Shown here: piece after piece, positions 56,702 to 64,000 of the stretch | Numbering within the stretch: position 1 is the first letter of the stretch | Layout of the letters: every line of letters begins with the position of its first letter | From: Acholoe squamosa | Lineage: Eukaryota; Annelida; Polychaeta; Phyllodocida; Polynoidae | Assembly: GCA_949317995.1 (NCBI GenBank) | Contig: OX439051.1 | Location: 38,071,250-38,135,249, forward strand | Length of the DNA: 64,000 bases | Reading direction: 5' to 3' | Position numbers and translations under genes: made by a program | The notes under the pieces: generated by a model | The model's database searches: none | What the model was told of the DNA's origin: nothing | The model's input: the letters and a program-made list of their open reading frames with translations, nothing else

Positions 56702-58878
56702 TGAACCCCACCATCAAATTTCAAAAATCCTCAAAATTTCTCAATTTTTCTCATTTTTCTAGAGCAGCAGCCATCCTAGCAGTCTGTATATTTTTACATC
56801 TGCTCCTCGGCTGCACCTCAACATCAAATACCAATCTGAACACCATCTTCAGACCCAACTATGGCGCACTGTTTACCAAGTTACCCCAAACATTACTAGC
56901 CAATTACATGAACTATCCATTGACCTTCAGCCTCAACTTGACCTTTGACCAGAACTTAAGTCAGCCAGAACTGCTCAGCCCACTCATCGCCACTGATGCA
57001 CCCCAATACATTAAGCACACAGCCCATGCCCTAGATAACATGATACAAAGCCTATTCTCCAAGTCAAAAACAACACTAGAAACCTTGTCAAAATTAATTT
57101 CCCCATCAAACGTCAGACAAGCCAGAAACGCCCCAGGCCAAGTCATTGGTGACATTTTAAGAGCTTCAATAGGCCTCGGTACTCAACCAGAAATTGATAT
57201 TTTGAATTCTGAAATGTCTGACCTGGATAAAAAGTTAGCCACCAAAATGCACGTGGTAGAATTAGCCACACATTTCTTGTTAAATATTTCGGAATTTAAT
57301 TACAATTCTGTCAACATCTTCTCAAAATTCCAAAACGACACTGATGATGCTCTATCTTTCATTTCCGGAAAATTAGAGCACTTAAATTCAAACATCTCAT
57401 CAATATTATTAAAATTAGAACTCCAATCCAGACAAGACACTTTCTACTCCATGTTATTCACAGCAGCAAATTCACAAATAGAATCTTTAATTGACCTCCA
57501 AAGCGACTTGGAAAATCTGCTTTTAACCATTAATAATCTACTTGAAGGCACCCTACCCCAGTCCATCATCACAAAAGACGACCTCAGTTTAGGTTTAAAC
57601 AATTTATCCAGCCTCCTGCACGAGGCACATCACGGCATTATTTTAGAAGGCCTACCCATAAGTTATTATTATAAGCGCCGAGTACATGTGCACTGGAGCC
57701 ATAACTCGAGCCTACTAATAACCATACCAGTACCCATAACCAGAGGGGGAAGCACCTTTTCTATATTTAGGATAGAAACCTTCCCCGTGCCTTTCGACAC
57801 CTCCGACACTAAGTCAGTAGGTCACACCCAGGTGGAGCCACTTCCCGGCTACTTGGCCATGTCTAGGACCCACTCACACTACATACAGTTTACACAACCT
57901 GACCTGGATATGTGTGACCTCGGCCACCTTATCAGCTGTAACCTACCCCTACCTCTGTTGTCGGCCACACACCCCACATGCACTCTATCCCTATTTTTAG
58001 ACCTACCAGAGGCGGTGCACCATACCTGCAGTTTTAAAGCACACATGGCAGCACCCATACCAAATCTTATCCAACCCCTATCCCACAGCACCTTCCTATT
58101 AATAACCGACCATCCCACTTCCATGCTCCAATGCACAGATTCAGGCCAAGTCAGAATTAAAAATAGAGCATACTCAGTCATCTCAGTCCCATGTCTGTGC
58201 TCCATTAAAAATGCTGGCATGATTTTAACCAATTCTGATTTATCTTGCACCCAAAATTTCACGCTGGAGCCCATATCAAAGGCCTATTTCAACTTACCAC
58301 TATGGCGACACTTTGGTCAACCTCCAGCCAATGTTTCTGGCATCACCATGGCAACCACATCCCAGACCCTTCACTTGCCCAATTTTGAAAAATTAAAACA
58401 CCTACATAATCAAAAAATAGCACCACTTTTTCAAGACACCCTAACCCTTAAAAAGGCCGCACAGGGACTTAAAGACCAATCAGCCCTCCTATCCACTAAC
58501 TCCCTGATGCATCTAGGATATCACCTCCAGTTCTCACCCTGGATACATTTGGTATCACCCCTCCTGGCACTACTTTGCTGCGCATTAACCCTTAAGAACC
58601 ATCTTCGTGTCAATCAATTGGCGCGCTTGATCACACTAGTCTCAGCAACCCGAACACCCAAGATGGCTAATGCGGAGAGTTGGGATCGTTTTAAAGATCT
58701 GATATGCCAGGCTAACAAAAACTGGCCAGCTCCACAAACGACCCCAGACACAGATCTAGATTTTGTACAGTCGCCTGACCGCTACCAGAACATGTTCACC
58801 TGGATTTTAATGGCAACCCTCCTATACATCAGTAGTATATACATGCAAACTGAGCGCAATGGATTAGCTACTAACTAG
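56701..58878 (+). CDS. env: F-type envelope glycoprotein of the errantivirus-like element
   Basis: The frame is 725 codons, opening right after an in-frame stop with GTG rather than ATG. Residues 22-38 form a signal peptide (AAILAVCIFLHLLLG). A furin-like RQAR site lies at 139-142. A Gly/hydrophobic stretch with IGDILRASIGLG follows, in the place of the fusion peptide, and then a coiled coil (NSEMSDLDKKLATKM on to about 290). Next are a Cys-rich ectodomain (about 400-545) and hydrophobic segments at about 614-631 and 698-715. Eight or more N-x-S/T sites are visible. The layout (late internal cleavage, fusion peptide, heptads, membrane anchor) fits the baculovirus-F/errantivirus env family, which merges viral and cell membranes. 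It has no stop or frameshift. Two C-terminal hydrophobic segments rather than one are unusual. Confidence 0.8.
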   Translation: MNPTIKFQKSSKFLNFSHFSRAAAILAVCIFLHLLLGCTSTSNTNLNTIFRPNYGALFTKLPQTLLANYMNYPLTFSLNLTFDQNLSQPELLSPLIATDAPQYIKHTAHALDNMIQSLFSKSKTTLETLSKLISPSNVRQARNAPGQVIGDILRASIGLGTQPEIDILNSEMSDLDKKLATKMHVVELATHFLLNISEFNYNSVNIFSKFQNDTDDALSFISGKLEHLNSNISSILLKLELQSRQDTFYSMLFTAANSQIESLIDLQSDLENLLLTINNLLEGTLPQSIITKDDLSLGLNNLSSLLHEAHHGIILEGLPISYYYKRRVHVHWSHNSSLLITIPVPITRGGSTFSIFRIETFPVPFDTSDTKSVGHTQVEPLPGYLAMSRTHSHYIQFTQPDLDMCDLGHLISCNLPLPLLSATHPTCTLSLFLDLPEAVHHTCSFKAHMAAPIPNLIQPLSHSTFLLITDHPTSMLQCTDSGQVRIKNRAYSVISVPCLCSIKNAGMILTNSDLSCTQNFTLEPISKAYFNLPLWRHFGQPPANVSGITMATTSQTLHLPNFEKLKHLHNQKIAPLFQDTLTLKKAAQGLKDQSALLSTNSLMHLGYHLQFSPWIHLVSPLLALLCCALTLKNHLRVNQLARLITLVSATRTPKMANAESWDRFKDLICQANKNWPAPQTTPDTDLDFVQSPDRYQNMFTWILMATLLYISSIYMQTERNGLATN

Positions 58879-59142
58879 GTCATGACCTACTGGTAGACCG
58901 GAAGTGACCTAGTTTCAACCAATCAGAGGGCTGGATTTGACAGGAAGTGACGTCATAAGGTCATGACCTAGTTTTTTCGACCAATCAGAGAGCTGGATTC
59001 CATTTGACCTAGTGACCTGACCTAGTTACATAAATTAAAAGAATTGCGCAATACCTAGAGCTGACCTACTTGCAAACCGGAAGTGACCTACTAACCTACT
59101 TGCAAAAACGTATGACCTACGTATGAGGGTGCATTGCGCAAT
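58877..59142. promoter_or_regulatory. Dense cluster of palindromic transcription-factor-like motifs
   Basis: Within 266 bp after env there are eleven AGGTCA/TGACCT hexamers, including two perfect AGGTCATGACCT palindromes (58877 and 58958). There is one TGACGTCA (about 58948), two ATTGCGCAAT palindromes (59043 and 59133), two ACCGGAAGTGAC (58907 and 59076) and two CCAATCAGAG. These match known consensus sites for nuclear receptors, CREB/ATF, C/EBP, ETS and NF-Y. It may be the U3 part of a lost or divergent LTR, or the start of the neighbouring element. Function is inferred from motifs only. Confidence 0.6.
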
Positions 59143-59260
59143 GCTTGTAAGAATTTACACAATGTTCTGATGCAATACTTTTATGGATTTACGCAATACT
59201 TATGACTCATGCATTAAAATAAAACACAACTCATTTATTTCACATAACAGATTATATTTT

Positions 59261-59267
59261 TTTATTA
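59261..59267 (-). terminator. Poly(A) signal overlapping the stop codon of the 290-aa ORF
   Basis: On the minus strand the stop and signal read TAATAAA: the last two bases of TAA are the first two of AATAAA. Such compactness is common in viral genomes. Confidence 0.7.
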
Positions 59268-60137
59268 GACACAATATTTACAGATGAAGACAGATTTTCC
59301 ATTTCCGGGGCGTGCACATATACTACAAAAACATTTGTTGTGTGTGAATTTACTTGCTTGATACCAGCTTTGGCCAGTAAGACTTGTTTTCCATGTGTTG
59401 TGGAAACAATAACTGTTAAGTTTGGCTATGTTAGATATAGCATGCTCGAACAAAGCCTGGGCCAGGAAGTAAGTTTGACTGTTTTTGGGTCCAGGTAAAA
59501 GACCAGATAAAAAACCATCCTTAAAGTTTACCTCAAAGGAGAAATGATTTTTCACTCCAGGTATACTTAAGGCATGAAGTTCCAGAGAGACCTGCAGACA
59601 TGTGAAACAAATAGTTTTAGCAATAGCAGATACTTCCAGTTTACAATTACACTGACAAAACACTCCTACTATGGGATTACATTCTAACTCTTGGAGAGTA
59701 AGAGCAAACTTTCTTACACTTCCTAAAGTGTACCTTGTGTAGTGTCTTGGGCAGCCAGGTTCAGTGTGCAATTGATATACTCCTATACACCAATCATGCA
59801 TTATCAAGTTAACTTTTTTCACTCGACAATAGTACATGCAGTTTCTGTAGGCGTCCCAAAAAGCTGAAGAGAAATATTTGTACATTTTAACACTAGTTAT
59901 ACAGTGGTCAACAGTGTCTGGTTCAGCTCCTCTAAAATAACCAATGTTTTCTGCAGGTATTATTTCCCAAAAGAAATTCTCTGAACATCCACATGCTACA
60001 GAACTTATATCATTGTCAGGTGTTATAGAAGAAGCTTGATTATATGAAGCAACACTTTGTAAAACTGGACGCATGTAATAGTCATAAGGTGGAGTTTCTG
60101 TGGTTTGCTCCACAAGCATAGCTTCTAAACTTTCCAT
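59265..60137 (-). CDS. Cys-rich protein of unknown function, beside the DNA polymerase
   Basis: A clean 290-codon ORF with an ATG at 60137. It has about 21 cysteines, many in pairs: an early CGCSENFFWEI, a middle NCMYYCRVKK and CQCNCKLEV, CFTCLQ and a C-terminal CFCSICARPGNGKSVFICKYCV. The last has the CxxC...CxxC spacing of a small zinc ribbon or treble clef. Aromatic residues are abundant (YFRGAEPD, YKYFSSAFWDAY). There is no signal peptide or transmembrane segment. I do not recognise the family. It lies on the same strand as the polymerase, 0.8 kb downstream of it, with the 81-bp repeats between. A structural, DNA-binding or ubiquitin-ligase-like role are all possible; none is shown. Confidence 0.7.
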   Translation of the reverse strand: MESLEAMLVEQTTETPPYDYYMRPVLQSVASYNQASSITPDNDISSVACGCSENFFWEIIPAENIGYFRGAEPDTVDHCITSVKMYKYFSSAFWDAYRNCMYYCRVKKVNLIMHDWCIGVYQLHTEPGCPRHYTRYTLGSVRKFALTLQELECNPIVGVFCQCNCKLEVSAIAKTICFTCLQVSLELHALSIPGVKNHFSFEVNFKDGFLSGLLPGPKNSQTYFLAQALFEHAISNIAKLNSYCFHNTWKTSLTGQSWYQASKFTHNKCFCSICARPGNGKSVFICKYCV

Positions 60138-60390
60138 GTTAAAATGGTTGCTTAAATCTAACCAGATACTAATAGTCTGGTGAACGTGACGCTATGAGTT
60201 AAGAAATCTGGTACCACTTTTTTTCTGTTCCAACTTAATTTCTTCAGCGCCGGATTTTTTATTTTTTGTCGTGAACATGTACAGCGTTCACTTTTGTGAA
60301 AAGTTTTTTTATTTTTGGGTGATACAGTTCACTTTTCTTACTTTTTTATTAGTTTTTTTTCATGATACAGTACACATTTTTTTATTTGAA

Positions 60391-60885
60391 AAATGTTCAT
60401 TTGAACAAAAAATATTTTCCAGTTTAACACTGTTTTCTATGGAAAAAAATGTTCATTTGAACAAATGTTCGTTTGAACAATTGTTCAAATGAACATTTTC
60501 CAGTTTAACACTGTTTTCTATGGGAAAAAATGTTCATTTGAACAAATGTTCGTTTTAACAATTGTTCAAATGAACATTTTCCATTTTAACACTGTTTTCT
60601 ATGGGGAAAAATGTTCATTTGAACAAATGTTCGTTTGAACAATTGTTCAAATGAACATTTTCCATTTTAACACTGTTTTCTATGGGGAAAAATGTTCATT
60701 TGAACAAATGTTCGTTTGAACAATTGTTCAAATGAACATTTTCCATTTTAACACTGTTTTCTATGGGGAAAAATGTTCATTTGAACAAATGTTCGTTTGA
60801 ACAATTTTTCAAATGAACATTTTCCATTTTAACACTGTTTTCTATGAAGGAAATTTGTTCATTTGAACAATTTGTTTAAAACTTT
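60391..60885. repeat. Array of 81-bp palindromic repeats between two minus-strand genes
   Basis: GTTCATTTGAAC starts at 60451, 60532, 60613, 60694, 60775 and 60857, giving an 81-bp period (last step 82). A partial unit lies near 60397. Each unit has ATGTTCATTTGAACAA, a similar middle piece ATGTTCGTTTGAACAA and then the exact inverse TTGTTCAAATGAACAT, followed by a CCATTTTAACACTG and TTTTCTATGGGG spacer. Units can fold into stems of 16 bp or more. The units are nearly identical, so the array is young or kept uniform. It could be a replication origin, promoter or transcription-end region of the DNA element. Confidence 0.9.
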
Positions 60886-60941
60886 TTTTTCTTTCAACGA
60901 AATGTACAACTGGAAGTGAAACTAGAAAAAGAAACCATTTT

Positions 60942-63900
60942 TTATATAGAAAGGGGTAGGGTGCTTACACCGTCTTCACATACTTGTCTCTTTATGTACT
61001 GATAGGTTAGACCTTGTTTCCTTTGAGAGTAAGTCGTAACGCTGTGGTTTACTACTTTAAATCCTTTGTTGACTACCGTGACAACATTTTCACTGTCCAG
61101 TACTTCTTTGTACTTGTCAGTGGTCAGGGGGTTTTGTTTTTGAATTACACCTTTGCAACTCATTTTAACGGGCACATTTACTCCTGTGCCTATGTAACAT
61201 TTGGAGTTCAAGGCAGTCATTTCGTCACCTTCCCACTCCACTTTGAATAACCCGGGGGTTCTCTTGTCAAACGCCAGACGGCTCTTACAACATGGTTGAG
61301 GCAGCCACAGCTCACCCAATACTTTGGTCTGAACATAGGTCTCTCTGTGGTGACTGTTGTCACATGATTCAGAGGGCAACCATTTGTGACGTTCTCTGAA
61401 GAAAGCTTCACGTTTTTCAGGAATAATTACGTCTTCTATTTTCTCTGCACTTAAAGCAAAGTAAAAACTGTCAGTGTCCATTTCACACATTTCAAAATCT
61501 TTCTCGTCTATGTATTCAAGGAGAAAGTCGTAATAGAAAGCCAACATTTTAAGTTTGGCATATTGGTATACCATGAACCCTATTTGAACTGGGAGATCGT
61601 AGGTGATGGAGGTGGGCAAACAGGACAGTTCTACCGTGTTGTCACTTATGTCTTGCACATCTTGCACTGACCAGTGCATGGCCAAACGTCTTGCCTTAGA
61701 GGGGTGAAGATACTTTGTTTGAACAAAGTTTTGTTTGTTGCATATGGTTTTTCCGTATGAACCATTTCCCAAAAGTTTGTACAGATCTGACAAAATCTTA
61801 CAGTCTATATTTTCGTCGCCCTTCCTCCTAGCTTTGGTTACTTCGTCCATGAAGGGTAAAAAAGTCTGTTCTGGAGTGTATTCTACGAGAAGGTGTACTG
61901 TTGTAACTACCAAACCTTTTTCCAGGTACCACTTCAAGAGAGGAGTTCCCAACAAAATTCCCTCTGCGTGGTAGCTGCCTATAAGTTGGCGTTGCGGTTG
62001 TTTTAGCTTACCTGCTGCTTCCAGGTAACGTTTCATATGTTCACCTACGTCTTTTTTTCCTACTAAACAGTTTTTGAAAATAGGTGTCATTTCACTGAAT
62101 TTTTCTTTCAAGTGTTCAGGTGTTTCTATGTCTACCTGGATAAGTCCAAAAGTTGTTCCTTTAGAAACCCCTCTCAGTATTTCATCCTGACTTTTTCTGC
62201 CTTGGCACAACGGTCTTTTAATTTCCCATTCACTTTTTGTTTCTCTGCACAAGTTTTCAGTTTTTTCTTTCAACCACATACACTCATACTTTTCCTCTAC
62301 TTGGTAACCTAACGATTGAAGATATAGGGTAGTCAAAATGGTATTTTGGTTTTTTTCTTCTAACCATGCCTTTCCATTGGGGTCTCTCAAAACTGATTTA
62401 GTAAGGTGACATATGTGACCATGCCAGTAGCACCCGTGAAACTGGTATACTTTTTTTGAAGCTGGATCATATCCGTCCACTTTTATTTTCCTTGAACCCA
62501 ATACTACTTCCCCGTAGTTGTATTGGTGTAATATCTTGACTTTGTCTGTCACAGTTTTGTATCGCAACCATTCTGTGGCTGAGTAGCTAATTTGTTGACT
62601 GCAAACAGCTTGAAAATCGTTTTCTTTCCTGCGCACCACATAATAACCTGTGCAGTGCTCTTCACCCATGCACTTGAGGTACAAGCTGTTAGCATCTACC
62701 CCTACTATGTGTCTGCATACTTTGCTTTGTGACCCGTATTTTTTTTGTCTTATTCTTGTTTCTCCACTTTTGTGATGTCTGTGAAAAATAATAGAGGGAC
62801 CCCCTACTAAGTTGCGTCTGAGCAAGGAGTGAACATCCTTTTCTTTCTCACCAAAAAGAATGTAAGGAGTGGCATTAGGTGCAGTGTTGTTGAAAAGAAA
62901 CTTCAAGGTTAAACCTGGCAAAGTTAAACCGTCTTTGAACATGTCTACCCCACGATCTATAAAAAATTTTGTGTGCTCGTTTATGGCTAAAACAAAGGGT
63001 TTAACATCCAGGTTGTTGTAATATATCAAGTAGTCCTTCATAGTTTTCATTTTGTTTTCTTTCCAGACCTTCTTACATTCAAGATAATCTTCTTTGCTTA
63101 TTCCACCACCCGACAAAGAACTGTAGAAGCAGTGGCGTGGAGGAAGAGCTTTGTTGTTCAGTTTTCTTATGTTGTCCATCCACTCGTAGGGAAAAAAACC
63201 TTTTTCAGCTTTCCCTTTTAGAAAGGCTTTCAGGTAGTTTGCGTAGGAATAACCTGGTGCCAAATAGTTAAACATGTCAAGGAAAAGAAGATGGTCTGTG
63301 TACACTGCTATGTACTTGTTGCATTTTTTTATGGTTTTCATTTCTGTTTTGTCTGTGTCTATAAAAAAAGAATGAAATTCCTTTTTTATCAAATTAATGT
63401 CATACTTTCCAGAGTTGAAACCTAGAACAGGGACTCTTTCTATGTAGGTAAGAAGTTTTTCCTTCACTTCAAGAACATGGGAGATTTTTTTTTGGGGATT
63501 TTTTTTGTTCTTTGCTGGAAAAACTTTGCTAGCTTTATGTTCTAGTTCCTTTTGTTTTTCTTCTAGAGAGTCTAGTTCGTCTAAAACATCTCTAAAATTC
63601 TCTTTCACCTGTTCTCCTATCAACTGCCCCAAGTTGTTTATGTGTTCCAACACATTTTTAACCAAAGGATCGTCGTCCCTGTTGGAATTTCTGACAAAAC
63701 ACACTGGTTCTGTATGCCCAGGAAAATCAGAAGCTACACTGGCAGAAAGGGGTATGTGACTTTTTTCTATCACAGTGTTAGCATTTTCTGGGGACGAATT
63801 TTCAGGTTGGACGAAATAGCTTTCAAAGTCAAAAACAATTTTATAGGGGTATATTTTTTTCTCAGGTGAACAAACTATTCCCAGTTCCTCTAAAACTTGA

Positions 63901-64000
63901 AAAACTGTTTTGGATGGATTGTATGCTCCACCTTTGTACCTGAAGCTGACTTTGGTGCAATCTTTTTTCACCCCATTGTGTTGTTTCAAAAGGAAGCTAC
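60942..64000 (-). CDS. polB: Family-B DNA polymerase of Polinton/invertebrate-virus type (5' end beyond window)
   Basis: The frame is open to the window edge, so the N-terminus is missing; 1,015 codons are counted from the TTG at 63989. The 3'-5' exonuclease motifs are FDFESYF (53-59), GFNSGKYDINLI (190-201) and YNNLD (324-328). Polymerase motif A is VDANSLYL (431-438), motif B KLLGNGSYGK (738-747) and motif C EMDTDSF (836-842), followed by GLFKVEWEG. Between A and B lies an insertion (503-575) with VDGYDPASKKVYQFHGCYWHGHIC-type residues (quoted here in pieces: VDGYDPASKKVY, then QFHGCYWHGH, C). It resembles a Vsr-like nuclease fold seen in this polymerase group. Such polymerases copy linear, often protein-primed, genomes of mavericks and related viruses. 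All catalytic residues look intact. Confidence 0.85.
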   Translation of the reverse strand, partial: SFLLKQHNGVKKDCTKVSFRYKGGAYNPSKTVFQVLEELGIVCSPEKKIYPYKIVFDFESYFVQPENSSPENANTVIEKSHIPLSASVASDFPGHTEPVCFVRNSNRDDDPLVKNVLEHINNLGQLIGEQVKENFRDVLDELDSLEEKQKELEHKASKVFPAKNKKNPQKKISHVLEVKEKLLTYIERVPVLGFNSGKYDINLIKKEFHSFFIDTDKTEMKTIKKCNKYIAVYTDHLLFLDMFNYLAPGYSYANYLKAFLKGKAEKGFFPYEWMDNIRKLNNKALPPRHCFYSSLSGGGISKEDYLECKKVWKENKMKTMKDYLIYYNNLDVKPFVLAINEHTKFFIDRGVDMFKDGLTLPGLTLKFLFNNTAPNATPYILFGEKEKDVHSLLRRNLVGGPSIIFHRHHKSGETRIRQKKYGSQSKVCRHIVGVDANSLYLKCMGEEHCTGYYVVRRKENDFQAVCSQQISYSATEWLRYKTVTDKVKILHQYNYGEVVLGSRKIKVDGYDPASKKVYQFHGCYWHGHICHLTKSVLRDPNGKAWLEEKNQNTILTTLYLQSLGYQVEEKYECMWLKEKTENLCRETKSEWEIKRPLCQGRKSQDEILRGVSKGTTFGLIQVDIETPEHLKEKFSEMTPIFKNCLVGKKDVGEHMKRYLEAAGKLKQPQRQLIGSYHAEGILLGTPLLKWYLEKGLVVTTVHLLVEYTPEQTFLPFMDEVTKARRKGDENIDCKILSDLYKLLGNGSYGKTICNKQNFVQTKYLHPSKARRLAMHWSVQDVQDISDNTVELSCLPTSITYDLPVQIGFMVYQYAKLKMLAFYYDFLLEYIDEKDFEMCEMDTDSFYFALSAEKIEDVIIPEKREAFFRERHKWLPSESCDNSHHRETYVQTKVLGELWLPQPCCKSRLAFDKRTPGLFKVEWEGDEMTALNSKCYIGTGVNVPVKMSCKGVIQKQNPLTTDKYKEVLDSENVVTVVNKGFKVVNHSVTTYSQRKQGLTYQYIKRQVCEDGVSTLPLSI

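Noticed and set aside
58879-59264. 3' LTR of the errantivirus-like element
   Set aside because: No similarity to 46967-47644 was found by eye, so it is listed only as a regulatory cluster.
60391-60885. Possible CRISPR array
   Set aside because: The 81-bp units are nearly identical over their whole length, with no variable spacers, and the context is eukaryotic.

Overview
The window looks like nuclear DNA from a metazoan, probably a marine invertebrate. It is AT-rich and full of tRNA-derived SINE-like units, MITEs, fold-back structures, minisatellites and relics of DIRS-type and Ty3/Gypsy retroelements. Short words such as TACATGTA and AGGCCTA recur. The exact taxon cannot be fixed from this sequence; an echinoderm, hemichordate or cephalochordate would fit, but that is a weak impression. 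I see no bacterial-style operon, rRNA gene, intact tRNA or CRISPR array.

Left part (1-18 kb). A CCCCAAAACACCACC minisatellite (674-1303) abuts a broken minus-strand DIRS/tyrosine-recombinase-type gag plus the start of an RT (1.3-3.9 kb). An inverted-repeat element lies at 4.5-6.0 kb. A 1.1-kb TTAA-flanked transposon is at 9.23-10.32 kb. Candidate exons of a minus-strand gene with a MADF-like DNA-binding domain cover 13.7-17.45 kb; two frame breaks suggest a decaying or transposon-derived gene.

Middle part (18-46 kb). This is mostly non-coding and is built from an old direct segmental duplication. Copy A (about 18.0-24.5 kb) is collinear with copy B (about 28.4-46 kb), and a third fragment sits at 27.7-27.95 kb. 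Each copy has collected different mobile DNA since then. Copy A gained an 889-bp MITE whose empty site is visible in copy B. Copy B gained a 0.2-kb MITE and a 6.6-kb block of hairpins, tandem arrays and a fold-back transposon. It also gained a second DIRS-type gag relic with a MITE inside it, a cluster of tRNA-like sequences and a 1.2-kb insert.

Right part (46.9-64 kb). An env-bearing Ty3/Gypsy element of errantivirus type occupies 46.97 to about 58.9 kb: gag, an in-frame UAG, then protease, RT, RNase H and integrase, a small extra ORF, and an F-type envelope gene. The copy is damaged: two stops lie in the gag N-terminal part and part of the RT fingers is deleted. Splice-site positions and phases suggest env is made from a spliced message that borrows the gag start codon. 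Just after env lies a dense cluster of palindromic transcription-factor-like motifs. On the minus strand beyond it are an unrecognised Cys-rich 290-aa ORF and a long partial family-B DNA polymerase of Polinton/invertebrate-virus type. They are separated by an array of 81-bp palindromic repeats. This right-hand module is the best candidate for a little-described mobile or viral system.
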